Positions 9,050 through 18,414 are shown, counted from the first letter of the stretch. The stretch is DNA of 64,000 nt from Epilithonimonas zeae (GCF_900141765.1 NZ_FSRK01000001.1:1302001-1366000); one strand, 5' to 3'. The notes: generated by a model not told the origin, from the sequence alone. Made by a program: numbers and translations.

Positions 9050-9547
9050 ATGATACATCTATCAAAACAAGGAAATTACATTATTAAACCGGTATTAATA
9101 ATTATAATATGGATAAGTTCAACGCTAAACTTCTTTGGGCAGACAAAGGAATCTGACCAGAAATATCCGGTAGATAGTTTACGTCAATGGACATCGGGAT
9201 TAATGGATGAAATCAGCAAAAAACATCCCGGATTCTACAGATATACGGATAAGGAAGAATTTGGATTTTTGATTGATTCCACTCGACAGAGCATTCAGGA
9301 TTCTTTGACCCAGCTGCAATATTATAGGAAGCTGAAACCTTTATTTGCTAAGATCGGGTGCCTCCACACTGGAATTGAGCTGCCGGAAAAATATAAGGCT
9401 TATCTTTACACCAACGCAGTTGACCTGAATAAAAACTTCGGCCACGGCACAATACCAGATCACGAAACAGCAATTACATTCGAAAATTGGATTAGTAAGC
9501 AAGATGTGGAATTAAATTATACAATTGAATTAATAAATAAAAAGTAA
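9050..9547 (+). pseudogene. S41-family peptidase remnant with the catalytic core missing
   Basis: The 165-residue frame begins with a signal-anchor (PVLIIIIWISSTLNFFGQ) and an S41 N-terminal domain (DSLRQWTSGLMDEISKKHPG ... KPLFAKIGCLHTGIELP). Near residue 120 it jumps directly to NLNKNFGHGTIPDHE-like text (LNKNFGHGTIPDHETAITF), which in S41 peptidases is the extreme C-terminus. Family members of this type are about 450 residues or more, so roughly 300 residues containing the PDZ part and the catalytic Ser/Lys are absent. The frame is preserved across the join. It is best read as an internal-deletion remnant; a non-catalytic small protein cannot be excluded. Confidence 0.65.
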
Positions 9548-9711
9548 CTGAATTTAGATCAAGCAAATACGTACACACTCAAACCGATATTATAAGATCA
9601 TAAAAAATCAAAAATGTAATAATCCTGAAGTGACGATTGTCTTAATTATAAAATTCATTCCATATGTTTATAAAGAACATTATTAATTATAATTGTTTAA
9701 ATAGCTTTATG

Positions 9712-11454
9712 AAAGTACATAAAGTAATTCTCATTCTATTGAATTTTCTGCTTGCGCCATTAGCCCAGGCTCAACAAACATTATGGGCCAGCCAACAGGA
9801 TAAGGAAGGCATATACAGCATTCAGGATAGCGTGATGATCCGGACAAGAGATGAAGCGGAGATTTCTGTAATGGTTGTACGTAAAAAGAACGACAATGTT
9901 TCCCGACCTGCCGTATTACAGTTTACAATCTATGTACGTGATAAAGGACGCGATATGCAATCGCTTAAAGAAGCTGCAGACAGAGGGTATGTTGGTGTTA
10001 TGGCTTATACAAGAGGGAAGCGCTTCAGCCAGTCCGAGATCTATCCTTATGAAACCGATGGAAAAGATGCTTATGATGTTATTGACTGGATCAGCAAACA
10101 GCCGTGGTGCAATGGTAAAATAGGAATGTACGGAGGAAGCTACAATGGCTTTACACAGTGGGCGGCAGCTAAAAATCTTCATCCTGCACTGAAAACAATT
10201 GTCCCTTATGTTGCCAACCGCCCAGGAATGGGACTTCCTATGGAAAATAACATTTTTATCAATCCTAATTATGAATGGTCTTTCTACATAGGAAACAATA
10301 AATATCTGGATAACAAAACGGGAGATGACCGAAAAAGATTCCGGGATATGATGTTCAAATGGTGGGAAACCGGAGTTGCCTATCATAAAATGGATAGTAT
10401 TGATGGAACACCAAACCGACTTTTTCAGCGTTGGATAAGTCATCCTGCCTTTGATTCTTATTGGCAAGATATGGCTCCATATAAGGAAGATTTTGCCAGA
10501 ATTAATATTCCTGTCTTAGCATTTGATGGTTACTATAATGATTCCCAAAATTCAGGAATTTATTATCTGCGTGAGCTCAATAAATACAGCCCTAAGACAC
10601 CAGCTTATCTGGTGATCGGTCCTTATGGTCATTTTGGAACACAGATGGGAGGGCAGGAAGTGATTAACGGATATGCAGTGAGTAAAAATGCTTTGTTCCC
10701 GATCAAAGATTACACCTATCAATGGCTGGATTATATTTTGAAAGGTGCTGGAAAACCAGCTTTTCTGAAAGATAAAATCAATTATCAGGTTATGGGAACA
10801 GATGAATGGCGAAGTGCAGCTTCACTGGAGGCTATGCATAACAGTTACTTGAAATTTTATCTAAGTTCTTCTAAAGTCAGTGAGAAGGAGTATTTGTTGA
10901 GCCCAAATAAACCCGAACCCAATAAATATTTGGTTCAAAAAGTAGATTTTGCAGACCGTACAATTAGCAATAATGATTATTATCCCGATCCCATTATTAG
11001 GGAAAGTTTAGCTGGTAACGGTTATGTTTTTATAAGTGAACCTTTGGATGCTATGTTGGTGAACGGATCATTTCTCGGAAATATAAAACTGAGCATTAAC
11101 AAAAAAGACGTAGATCTTGGACTAACTCTTTACGAACTCACTCCCGAAGGAAAATATTTTCATATTTCCTACTATATCGGTCGTGCAAGCTATGCCAAAG
11201 ACATTACTAAAAGACAATTGCTGACCCCTGGCAAAAAAGAAACCGTCACATTTGAAAATACACATCTAGTTAGTAAACAACTGCAGAAAGGAAGCCAGCT
11301 AGTCATTGTACTGAATGTCAATAAAAACGCTTTTTCAGAACTGAACTACGGAAGCGGAAAATTAGTAACCACCGAAACCATTGCCGATGCAAAAGAACCT
11401 TTGATCATCCAGTGGTTTAACGATAGTTTTGTTGAGATTCCTGTTTTGAAATGA
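9712..11454 (+). CDS. CocE/NonD-family secreted hydrolase (S15 X-Pro dipeptidyl-peptidase-like)
   Basis: The protein has an alpha/beta-hydrolase domain of the CocE/S15 type followed by a C-terminal jelly-roll domain (X-Pro dipeptidyl-peptidase C-terminal type). The nucleophile elbow is MYGGSYNGF with Ser143 counted from ATG 9712; GPYGHFGTQ carries the probable catalytic His. ATG 9712 gives a proper signal peptide (MKVHKVILILLNFLLAPLAQAQ), so it is preferred to the in-frame ATG 48 bases upstream. Family members cleave acyl, ester or X-Pro peptide bonds; the substrate here is unknown. The gene ends at a 56-bp palindromic terminator. Confidence 0.8.
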   Translation, partial: KVHKVILILLNFLLAPLAQAQQTLWASQQDKEGIYSIQDSVMIRTRDEAEISVMVVRKKNDNVSRPAVLQFTIYVRDKGRDMQSLKEAADRGYVGVMAYTRGKRFSQSEIYPYETDGKDAYDVIDWISKQPWCNGKIGMYGGSYNGFTQWAAAKNLHPALKTIVPYVANRPGMGLPMENNIFINPNYEWSFYIGNNKYLDNKTGDDRKRFRDMMFKWWETGVAYHKMDSIDGTPNRLFQRWISHPAFDSYWQDMAPYKEDFARINIPVLAFDGYYNDSQNSGIYYLRELNKYSPKTPAYLVIGPYGHFGTQMGGQEVINGYAVSKNALFPIKDYTYQWLDYILKGAGKPAFLKDKINYQVMGTDEWRSAASLEAMHNSYLKFYLSSSKVSEKEYLLSPNKPEPNKYLVQKVDFADRTISNNDYYPDPIIRESLAGNGYVFISEPLDAMLVNGSFLGNIKLSINKKDVDLGLTLYELTPEGKYFHISYYIGRASYAKDITKRQLLTPGKKETVTFENTHLVSKQLQKGSQLVIVLNVNKNAFSELNYGSGKLVTTETIADAKEPLIIQWFNDSFVEIPVLK

Positions 11455-11547
11455 GAAAACATACTGTAAGTTGATTGAGAAAATTTACTTGTATAAAGAA
11501 AAAAAATAGATTTTTTTCGTATTATTCTATTAATAGGCTAATATTAG

Positions 11548-11603
11548 TTTTATATAATTAAAAAGGCCTTAGAAATTTCTAAGGCCTTTTTAATTATATA
11601 AAA
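11548..11603. terminator. Long bidirectional terminator palindrome
   Basis: A perfect 56-base inverted repeat centred between 11575 and 11576 (core AGAAATTTCT, arms AAAAGGCCTT/AAGGCCTTTT with A/T-rich extensions). It separates the convergent CocE-type and DUF6952 genes and supplies U-tracts on both strands. Confidence 0.9.
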
Positions 11604-11611
11604 GTTAACTT

Positions 11612-11860
11612 TTATTTGTCGATAGAACCCATAACTTTTTGAGCAAATGAATTCAATGCGTCCTTTTCGCTCATTCCGTTATTGACATTAGCGTGAACTT
11701 CTAAGGCTCCGCAAATGTTCGTAATGAGTTCGCCGGCAACATTCATATCTTCTTCAGAAACATTTCGGAACTCGCAGAAGCTTTCTAAAACTTCCAAAGT
11801 CGTCTCCAGATTTTCTGGTGTTTGATTCTGATAAAACTGCCTTATGATTGGTAATTTCAT
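11612..11860 (-). CDS. DUF6952-family small protein
   Basis: The 82-residue acidic cytoplasmic protein (MKLPIIRQFYQNQTPENLET...) resembles the DUF6952 family, known from Flavobacteriia. It has no signal peptide or membrane segment and appears all-helical. It follows thioredoxin by 54 bases and peroxiredoxin before that, an arrangement that recurs in this lineage and suggests a role with the peroxide-reducing pair. It contains two Cys residues (in ESFCEF and NICGAL). The biochemical function is not known. Confidence 0.7.
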   Translation of the reverse strand: MKLPIIRQFYQNQTPENLETTLEVLESFCEFRNVSEEDMNVAGELITNICGALEVHANVNNGMSEKDALNSFAQKVMGSIDK

Positions 11861-11914
11861 TTTAATAAATTTAGAAATTCTATAAGATTTAGAGATTAAG
11901 AAATTTCTTAATTT

Positions 11915-12226
11915 TTAATCTTTTAATTCGCTGAAAAGATTGTTAAGACTTTCAGCCTGATTGGTCTGAACCTGATTTTTCAAAGTACCACCTTCAAACG
12001 CTGCAAAAGTCGGTAGATTATCAACTGTTGCTAATTTTCTACTTTCAGGCAACTTTTCTGCATCCACATAATAGAAAGGGATATCTTCGTTTTCCGCAGC
12101 CAGTTTTTTGAACTTTGGCTTCATAATTCTGCAGTTCCCACACCAAGTCGCGCCGTATTGAACCATTACTTTGTCATTCTCCTGAATGATTTGCTGTAAT
12201 GTATCTCCAGTAAGTTCTATGTACAT
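11915..12226 (-). CDS. Thioredoxin-family protein
   Basis: A 103-residue single-domain thioredoxin with active site W28-C29-G30-N31-C32 (ATWCGNCRIMKPKF) and the cis-Pro loop at NLPTF. It has no signal peptide and therefore acts in the cytoplasm. The Gly-Asn dipeptide between the cysteines differs from the canonical Gly-Pro, which usually alters redox potential. It lies 89 bases downstream of the peroxiredoxin gene, which makes it the likely reductant of that enzyme. Confidence 0.88.
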   Translation of the reverse strand: MYIELTGDTLQQIIQENDKVMVQYGATWCGNCRIMKPKFKKLAAENEDIPFYYVDAEKLPESRKLATVDNLPTFAAFEGGTLKNQVQTNQAESLNNLFSELKD

Positions 12227-12315
12227 AATTTTAAAAATTTAGCAATGTAACAGTATATCAATTGACCAATTATTCGGTTCATTGTTAAACTGTTACATTC
12301 TTTTATATTGTTATA

Positions 12316-12948
12316 TTAATTCTTGCTGAAGTATTCTGCTACGCCAGTTCTGTTAGCGTTCATCGCTTCTTTACCTTCTTCCCAGTTTGCAGGACAAACT
12401 TCTCCATGCTTTTGAACGTGAGCATAAGCATCAATTAGACGAAGATATTCTTTCACGTTTCTTCCAAGAGGCATATCGTTTACAGATTCGTGGAAAACTT
12501 TTCCAGTCTCGTCAATCAAATAAGTTGCTCTGTAAGTTACGTTGGAACCTGTGTAAACCTCGTTTCCTTCTTCATCGTAATCCAAATCTTGGTCTACAAT
12601 CCCAAGGATGTTTGCCAATTGTCTGTGCGTATCAGCAAGGATTGGATAAGTTACACCTTCGATTCCACCATTGTCTTTTGGCGTGTTCAACCAAGCGAAG
12701 TGAACCTCGTTTGTGTCACAAGAAGCACCAATTACGATTGTATTTCTTTTTTGAAATTCTGGTAAAGCTTCCTGAAACGCGTGCAATTCTGTAGGGCAAA
12801 CAAAAGTGAAATCTTTTGGATACCAGAACAAAATAACTTTTTGCTGATTGTTTAAAGCTTCTTCAAAAACATTGATCTTAAGATCGTCACCCATTTCGCT
12901 CATTGCATCAATCGCAACATTTGGGAATAATTTACCTACTAATGACAT
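12316..12948 (-). CDS. Typical 2-Cys peroxiredoxin (AhpC/TSA family)
   Basis: The 210-residue protein reduces hydrogen and organic peroxides in the cytoplasm. The peroxidatic Cys51 is in FWYPKDFTFVCPTE and the resolving Cys185 in HGEVCPANW. Length and both cysteines match AhpC-type 2-Cys enzymes. No ahpF flavoprotein is adjacent; a thioredoxin gene follows and probably replaces it as the electron donor. The start codon is preceded by an A/T-rich region with a one-mismatch -7 box (TAATTTCG on the minus strand). Confidence 0.9.
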   Translation of the reverse strand: MSLVGKLFPNVAIDAMSEMGDDLKINVFEEALNNQQKVILFWYPKDFTFVCPTELHAFQEALPEFQKRNTIVIGASCDTNEVHFAWLNTPKDNGGIEGVTYPILADTHRQLANILGIVDQDLDYDEEGNEVYTGSNVTYRATYLIDETGKVFHESVNDMPLGRNVKEYLRLIDAYAHVQKHGEVCPANWEEGKEAMNANRTGVAEYFSKN

Positions 12949-13308
12949 AATATTTAAGTTTAAATTGTTGTTTAAAATTTGATAGTGCGAAATTACAAAG
13001 ATTTTGTGAATGATAAATTTATTTTTGATTTATAAAATCTATTGAACTGAAAGCGTCAAAACTAACAGTGTTATTATATGTTTTCGATACCAAAAATTTT
13101 AATTTAGATAATAAATAAAGCATTCTGATTTACAATTCTCTATCAAATTTCAAACAGATAATTAACTTTTTGAATGAGCAAAATCAGATATCTATAATTT
13201 TTCAAATAAGAATAAAATTTAAATTGTTTTTTAATTTTTATATTTTCGCATTAGATAAAGCATTGCTAAAATTACCTTGCTTAAAATTGAAACTAATTTA
13301 AACCCATA
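12949..13308. other. A/T-rich divergent intergenic region
   Basis: 360 bases separate the divergent peroxiredoxin and MBOAT genes. The stretch is strongly A/T-rich. TATTTTCG at 13241-13248 is a one-mismatch -7 box toward MBOAT. No small ORF, RNA or repeat is recognised. Confidence 0.6.
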
Positions 13309-14763
13309 ATGCTTTTTAATTCAATTAATTTTGCAATTTTTTTACCTATTGTATTTATACTTTACTGGTTTTTCACTAAAAGAAATCTGAAAATTCAAAA
13401 TAAATTATTGCTTATTTCCAGCTATTTCTTCTATGCTTGTTGGGATTGGCGTTTTCTGTTTCTTTTACTGTTTTCTACATTGCTAGATTATTTAACAGGA
13501 CTTAAAATGCAGACTTCTGAAAATCAAAAACAGAAAAAAAGATGGTTTTGGTTGAGTGTTATTATAAATCTTGGTTTCCTTGGTATCTTTAAATATTATA
13601 ACTTTTTCGCAGAATCTTTTGCTGACATTATGTCAAATTTGGGATGGACTGTAAGTCCCTTGATGATTAATATAATATTGCCAGTAGGAATTTCATTTTA
13701 TACATTTCACGGACTTTCTTATATAATTGATATTTATAAAAATAGAATTAAGGCAGAAAAGAGTTTTATAAATTATGCAGTATTTGTAAGTTTTTTTCCG
13801 TTGTTGGTTGCAGGTCCAATTGAACGTGCTACACATCTACTTCCCCAAATAAAAAAACAAAGAAGTTTTGATTATTTCCAAGCCATAGATGGCTTACGGC
13901 AAATACTCTGGGGATTATTTAAAAAGATTGTTATTGCAGATAATTGTGCTATTTATGCTAATGAGATTTTCAACAATTATGCAGATATGAATGGAAGTTC
14001 CTTAATTTTAGGAGCTATATTTTTTACTTTTCAGATTTATGGAGATTTTTCCGGTTATTCGGATATTGCATTAGGAACAGCACGTTTATTTGGGATAGAA
14101 CTATTACAGAATTTTGCTTTTCCATATTTTTCAAGAGATATTGCAGAATTCTGGAGACGTTGGCATATCTCACTATCATCTTGGTTCAAAGATTACATAT
14201 ATATTCCTTTGGGAGGAAGCAAAGGGGGAGATTGGATGCGAATTCGCAATACATTAATCATATTTATTATAAGTGGATTTTGGCACGGTGCCAATTGGAC
14301 ATTTATTGTTTGGGGCTTTTTGAACGCTTTATTTATTATGCCATCTATTATTATGAAAACCAACAGAAATAATATAAAAACTGTTGCTGAAGGAAGATTA
14401 TTACCCACAATAAAAGAGTTTATTCAAATGATTTTAACATTTGGTTTAACAGTTTTTGCTTGGATATTTTTCCGTTCAGAAAATCTTGGACAGGCCGTCA
14501 ACTATATCTTGGGAATTTTTTCGTTATCAGTTTTTGATATTCCAAAATTTGATGGAATTGAGAATTCAAAAACTATAATAGTTTTATTAATTATTTTTAT
14601 AATAACTGAATGGCGGGGGAGAGAAAATAAATACGCTTTGGAAAGACTTAAAATTATAAAATCGAAAACATTGCGATGGATCATCTATATATTAGTTTTA
14701 CTGTCAATTTATTTTTACGGTAATTTCGGTGAGACAGTGGAATTCATCTATTTTCAATTTTAA
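13309..14763 (+). CDS. MBOAT-family membrane-bound O-acyltransferase (AlgI/DltB-like)
   Basis: A 484-residue polytopic membrane protein with about ten hydrophobic segments. The family signature is complete: RRWHISLSSWFKDYIYIPLG contains His286, and SGFWHGANWTFIVWG contains the invariant catalytic His326. MBOAT proteins of this class move acetyl or acyl groups across the membrane onto polysaccharides. A gene for an SGNH-like protein begins 11 bases downstream, the usual partner that completes transfer onto the polymer. No alginate or teichoic-acid genes are present, so the acceptor polymer is unknown. Confidence 0.9.
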   Translation: MLFNSINFAIFLPIVFILYWFFTKRNLKIQNKLLLISSYFFYACWDWRFLFLLLFSTLLDYLTGLKMQTSENQKQKKRWFWLSVIINLGFLGIFKYYNFFAESFADIMSNLGWTVSPLMINIILPVGISFYTFHGLSYIIDIYKNRIKAEKSFINYAVFVSFFPLLVAGPIERATHLLPQIKKQRSFDYFQAIDGLRQILWGLFKKIVIADNCAIYANEIFNNYADMNGSSLILGAIFFTFQIYGDFSGYSDIALGTARLFGIELLQNFAFPYFSRDIAEFWRRWHISLSSWFKDYIYIPLGGSKGGDWMRIRNTLIIFIISGFWHGANWTFIVWGFLNALFIMPSIIMKTNRNNIKTVAEGRLLPTIKEFIQMILTFGLTVFAWIFFRSENLGQAVNYILGIFSLSVFDIPKFDGIENSKTIIVLLIIFIITEWRGRENKYALERLKIIKSKTLRWIIYILVLLSIYFYGNFGETVEFIYFQF

Positions 14764-14774
14764 AAATATTTTAC

Positions 14775-15635
14775 ATGAAAAAGTTTATTCATAATATTTT
14801 TATTTTTTTGACAATCATTTTACTTTTTAATATAGGTTTATTTATTTTTGCAAATGACAACTATTATAAAGGTTATAAAGATTTTCCAAGCAAAAATTTT
14901 AAATCGTTTATAATGGCAGATTCCCATGGGATGCCTATTGAGAAAAATTCTGAATATTATAAGGTTTATAATTTTTCTGCCAATAGTGATTCCTATTTTG
15001 ATATGAAGAGAAAAATCTCTTATCTTGTTGAAAACAATTATCAAGTTAAAACAATTTACCTAAGTGTTGATGATCATTCATTAAGTCCATATAGAGATCA
15101 GAATAATAATTCAGACAAGAGTATTATTTACACTTCTTCAATGAATTTGAATTACTTCAAAGAAAAATACTTAAAATATTATTTTCCAATTTTCCAATTA
15201 AAAATAAATCCTTTATTAAAAATTTATTTGGATACTAAGATTGAAAAAATTTTGAATCTAAAGGATGATACAGGGAGTAATTTTGTTTGGAATGAATTAA
15301 ATGAAACTGAAAAAAACAAAAGAGCTAAAGAAAGAATAAATGGACAATTCCCTTCGAAAAATAAAAGTAAAGCATTAGAAAAAATACTTTTAGAAATTAT
15401 TTTTCTATGTAAAACTAATAATATAGAGCTCATTGGGATAAAATTTCCACTTTCTAATTCATATCTAAAGCTACTACGTGATAAGAATTATGGTGCTGAT
15501 AAACTCTTTTTGTCGAACGGGTTGAAAGTTATTGATTACAAATCAATTTACAAAAATCAAGAAAAATACTTTGGGGATCAGGATCATCTGAATACTGAAG
15601 GTGGCAAAGAATTTATAAAAACCTTATTAAAATAA
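14775..15635 (+). CDS. Membrane-anchored SGNH-like protein, probable MBOAT partner
   Basis: A 286-residue protein with one N-terminal hydrophobic segment (FIHNIFIFLTIILLFNIG) and an extracytoplasmic remainder. MADSHG (Asp49-Ser50-His51) resembles the nucleophile block of DltD/AlgJ/AlgX-type SGNH enzymes, and DQDHLN near the C-terminus (Asp270, His271) supplies the catalytic Asp/His pair. It follows the MBOAT gene by 11 bases and is closed by a hairpin terminator. The pair likely acetylates a surface polysaccharide. The SGNH assignment is from motifs; overall similarity is low. Confidence 0.65.
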   Translation: MKKFIHNIFIFLTIILLFNIGLFIFANDNYYKGYKDFPSKNFKSFIMADSHGMPIEKNSEYYKVYNFSANSDSYFDMKRKISYLVENNYQVKTIYLSVDDHSLSPYRDQNNNSDKSIIYTSSMNLNYFKEKYLKYYFPIFQLKINPLLKIYLDTKIEKILNLKDDTGSNFVWNELNETEKNKRAKERINGQFPSKNKSKALEKILLEIIFLCKTNNIELIGIKFPLSNSYLKLLRDKNYGADKLFLSNGLKVIDYKSIYKNQEKYFGDQDHLNTEGGKEFIKTLLK

Positions 15636-15640
15636 AAAAA

Positions 15641-15665
15641 ACACCACTTAAGAAAGTGATGTTTG
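15641..15665. terminator. Terminator after the MBOAT/SGNH pair
   Basis: An 11-bp stem with one mismatch (ACACCACTT ... AAGTGATGT) flanked by an A-run and T-rich sequence lies between the convergent SGNH-like and aminotransferase genes. Confidence 0.7.
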
Positions 15666-15691
15666 ATTTATTAAATGTTTTTGAGATAAGT

Positions 15692-16882
15692 CTAAAACTG
15701 CTCTACACAATCTTTGATTCTTCTCATTGCTTCTCTCAATTCTGCTTCTGAAGCTGCGTAAGAAAAACGGATACATTCCGGACTTCCGAAACTTACACCG
15801 CCAACGCAACCCACATGTGCATTTTCTAATAAAAACATAGCAAAATCATCTGCGTCTTTAATTTCAGTACCATTCAGATTCTTTCCGATGAAATAGGAAA
15901 TGTCTGGGAAGAAGTAGAATGCACTTTTTGGAAGATTACATTTGAAGCCTTTGATATCTTTCATCAAATCAAAAACCAAGTCACGTCTTTTATGGAATTC
16001 CGAAATCATATATTGCAACTCCGACGGATCCATTTGTAAAGCTGTGATAGAAGCTCTTTGAGCCACAGTATTCGCGCCACTTGTCATTTGACCTTGAACT
16101 TTGTCACAAGCACTCGCCAACCACTCTGGACAAGCAGAATAACCGATTCTCCATCCTGTCATAGCAAAAGCTTTGCTCATTCCATTGATTACTGCAGTTT
16201 GCTCATAAACCTGAGGGAAACTTGCAATAGAAACGTGTTCACCTTCATAATTGATGAATTCGTAAATCTCATCAGAAATAATAGTCACGTGCGGATATTT
16301 TGCTACAACATTGGCAATGGCTTCCAATTCTTCTCTTGTATAGAAACTTCCCGAAGGATTACAAGGTGAACTGTAAAGCAAAGCTTTGGTTTTTGGTGTG
16401 ATTGCTTTTTCTAATTGTTCAGCTGTAATTTTAAATTCTGTATCAATAGAAGTTTCAATGAACACAGAAGTTCCACCAACCAATTTTACCATCTCGTCAT
16501 AACTTACCCAATAAGGAGCAGGAAGGATAACTTCATCACCATCATTCACAATAGCTGACAAAACATTGATTATAGATTGTTTTGCGCCATTTGCTACACA
16601 AATTTGAGAAGGCTTATAGTTAAGATTATTATCTCTTTTAAGTTTTGCGGAAATAGCTTGTCTTAATTCTAAAAATCCGGGAACAGGCGAGTAGTGGCTG
16701 TAATTTTCATTAATAGCATCAAAGGCTGCTTGTTTAATTTTTTGAGGAACATCAAAGTCTGGTTCTCCCAAAGTCAAACTTATTACATCAATTCCTGCCG
16801 CCTTCATATCGCGTGCTTTGTTGCTCATCACGAAAGTCTGAGAATAACTCAGTCTGTTCAGTCTATCCGAAATTTTACTCAT
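15692..16882 (-). CDS. Pyridoxal-phosphate aminotransferase, class I (aspartate-type)
   Basis: The 396-residue fold-type I enzyme transfers amino groups between amino and 2-oxo acids in the cytoplasm. SKAFAMTGWRIGY holds the PLP-binding Lys237, NPSG at 175-178 is the conserved asparagine site, and DEIYEFINY supplies the pyridine-binding Asp. The opening (SKISDRLNRLSYSQTFVMSN) and length match the aspartate/prephenate aminotransferase group (Igamma). Exact substrate preference cannot be decided. It is a single gene with its own upstream gap. Confidence 0.88.
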   Translation of the reverse strand: MSKISDRLNRLSYSQTFVMSNKARDMKAAGIDVISLTLGEPDFDVPQKIKQAAFDAINENYSHYSPVPGFLELRQAISAKLKRDNNLNYKPSQICVANGAKQSIINVLSAIVNDGDEVILPAPYWVSYDEMVKLVGGTSVFIETSIDTEFKITAEQLEKAITPKTKALLYSSPCNPSGSFYTREELEAIANVVAKYPHVTIISDEIYEFINYEGEHVSIASFPQVYEQTAVINGMSKAFAMTGWRIGYSACPEWLASACDKVQGQMTSGANTVAQRASITALQMDPSELQYMISEFHKRRDLVFDLMKDIKGFKCNLPKSAFYFFPDISYFIGKNLNGTEIKDADDFAMFLLENAHVGCVGGVSFGSPECIRFSYAASEAELREAMRRIKDCVEQF

Positions 16883-17062
16883 GAAACTATTTTATAAATT
16901 AGATTTAGAGACAAATATAATTGATTTAAATCTATAAGCTGAATGGTTTGTTAAAAATTTGCGGCTTTAATTCATAATTTCTACCACTTTATAAGTTTCA
17001 GATTAGAATAATTTTTTAAAAAATAAAGCAAATATATAAATACGTAAAAAAATAAAATATTT

Positions 17063-17096
17063 TTTGAGAAAAAATAGATATAATTAATTATTTTTG
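17063..17096 (+). promoter_or_regulatory. Promoter of the LuxR/TPR regulator gene
   Basis: TTTG at 17063-17066 and TATTTTTG at 17089-17096 form a Bacteroidota -33/-7 pair with a 22-base spacer, about 70 bases before ATG 17170. Confidence 0.55.
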
Positions 17097-17169
17097 CAAT
17101 TATCTTTAAAAGATTGTTTGTCGTTTCGATTGAGACTAAAAACGGTTGATTAATACACACAAGACACTG

Positions 17170-18414
17170 ATGAATTTTAATTTTACAAGGTATTTCTTAG
17201 GCTTTTTTATACTATTCTCTATATTTTTCTCTGCTAAAGACCTCAACCTCAATTCCATTGAGGAAGAAATCATTAAGAATAATAGAGAAGGAAAACATCA
17301 AATTTCGCAAAAGAAACTTTCTGATATTTTATTATCCGGAGACCTGACAAAGGAAGAGGAGGCAAACATCCTGTTTCTTATGGCTACAACCTATCGAAGT
17401 GTTAACGATTATATGATGTGCATAGACTATCTTAACAAATCGAGTGTAATTGCCGAACAATTGCCGGAAGATAATCTTTTACGCATGAAGCTTGATTACG
17501 AGTACGCGTTTGTGTATTTTGATAATAATCAATATGATAAGTCTGAGGAAGTGATGAAGAGAATTGCAGCTAAAAAATACCTCAATTCTTACCCTGAAGA
17601 TAATTCTTACATCCTAATGCAGGAAGGTTATCTGTTCCTGATCAAAAAACAATATAACGAAGCGGAAAAAAAATATTATGAGGCTCTGAAAATTATGCAG
17701 GCAGCCAACTCTTGCAATCTTCCAATTGTCTATGCAAAACTGATGAATCTGTACAGCAAGAAAAAAAACATTGCTAAAGCAGAAGAAATTTATGATGTAA
17801 GCATGCAAACTTCGGATAGCTGTAATATCTTGAAATACAAAATCTTCACTGCTTCCGAAATGGAAAAGATCTATAAAGAAAATAATCTTTTTGGAAAAGC
17901 GTACCTGATTGGCTCGGAACTTGATTCACTCCGCAGACTGGAGAATCAGGAAGTCAAGATTTCTGAAATGCATATTGTTGATAAAGCTTATACAGAAAAA
18001 GAGCAATTAATAAAAGAGCAATCTGATATCTGGAAAAGAACCATTATTTTGAGTATTATCATCTTAATTGCTGTTCTGGCTGTGATCTATTTTTATAAAA
18101 AGAATAGAAAGATCAAAAGAGACAAATTGTTGATGAGATATGAGTTGGAACAGATGAAACAGGAACTTGATTCTTATTCTCAAAATTCAGAAAACCTACA
18201 GGACTCAAAAAGATATTTTTTCTTAAGTTCGGATGAGTTAACAGATCGTCAAAAAGAACTTTTAATCCATCTTGCGGATGGCTTATCAAATAAAGAAATC
18301 GCAGAAAAATTATTTATAAGTGAAAATACTGTAAAGTATCATACTAAAAATATTTACACCATTTTGGATATCAAAGATCGCAAGGATTTCTTCCAGAAGT
18401 TAAGAAATAATTAA
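17170..18414 (+). CDS. Membrane-anchored tetratricopeptide/LuxR-type transcriptional regulator
   Basis: From ATG 17170 the protein is about 414 residues. It starts with a signal-type segment (YFLGFFILFSIFFSAKD), then TPR-like helices to about residue 280, a transmembrane segment (TIILSIIILIAVLAVIYFY), a charged coiled coil, and a C-terminal LuxR helix-turn-helix (LTDRQKELLIHLADGLSNKE, then NTVKYHTKNIYTILDI). This periplasmic-TPR plus cytoplasmic-HTH architecture is common in Flavobacteriia; the regulon is generally unknown. A TTG 24 bases upstream is an alternative start but spoils the signal segment. A terminator lies 65 bases after the stop. Confidence 0.82.
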   Translation: MNFNFTRYFLGFFILFSIFFSAKDLNLNSIEEEIIKNNREGKHQISQKKLSDILLSGDLTKEEEANILFLMATTYRSVNDYMMCIDYLNKSSVIAEQLPEDNLLRMKLDYEYAFVYFDNNQYDKSEEVMKRIAAKKYLNSYPEDNSYILMQEGYLFLIKKQYNEAEKKYYEALKIMQAANSCNLPIVYAKLMNLYSKKKNIAKAEEIYDVSMQTSDSCNILKYKIFTASEMEKIYKENNLFGKAYLIGSELDSLRRLENQEVKISEMHIVDKAYTEKEQLIKEQSDIWKRTIILSIIILIAVLAVIYFYKKNRKIKRDKLLMRYELEQMKQELDSYSQNSENLQDSKRYFFLSSDELTDRQKELLIHLADGLSNKEIAEKLFISENTVKYHTKNIYTILDIKDRKDFFQKLRNN

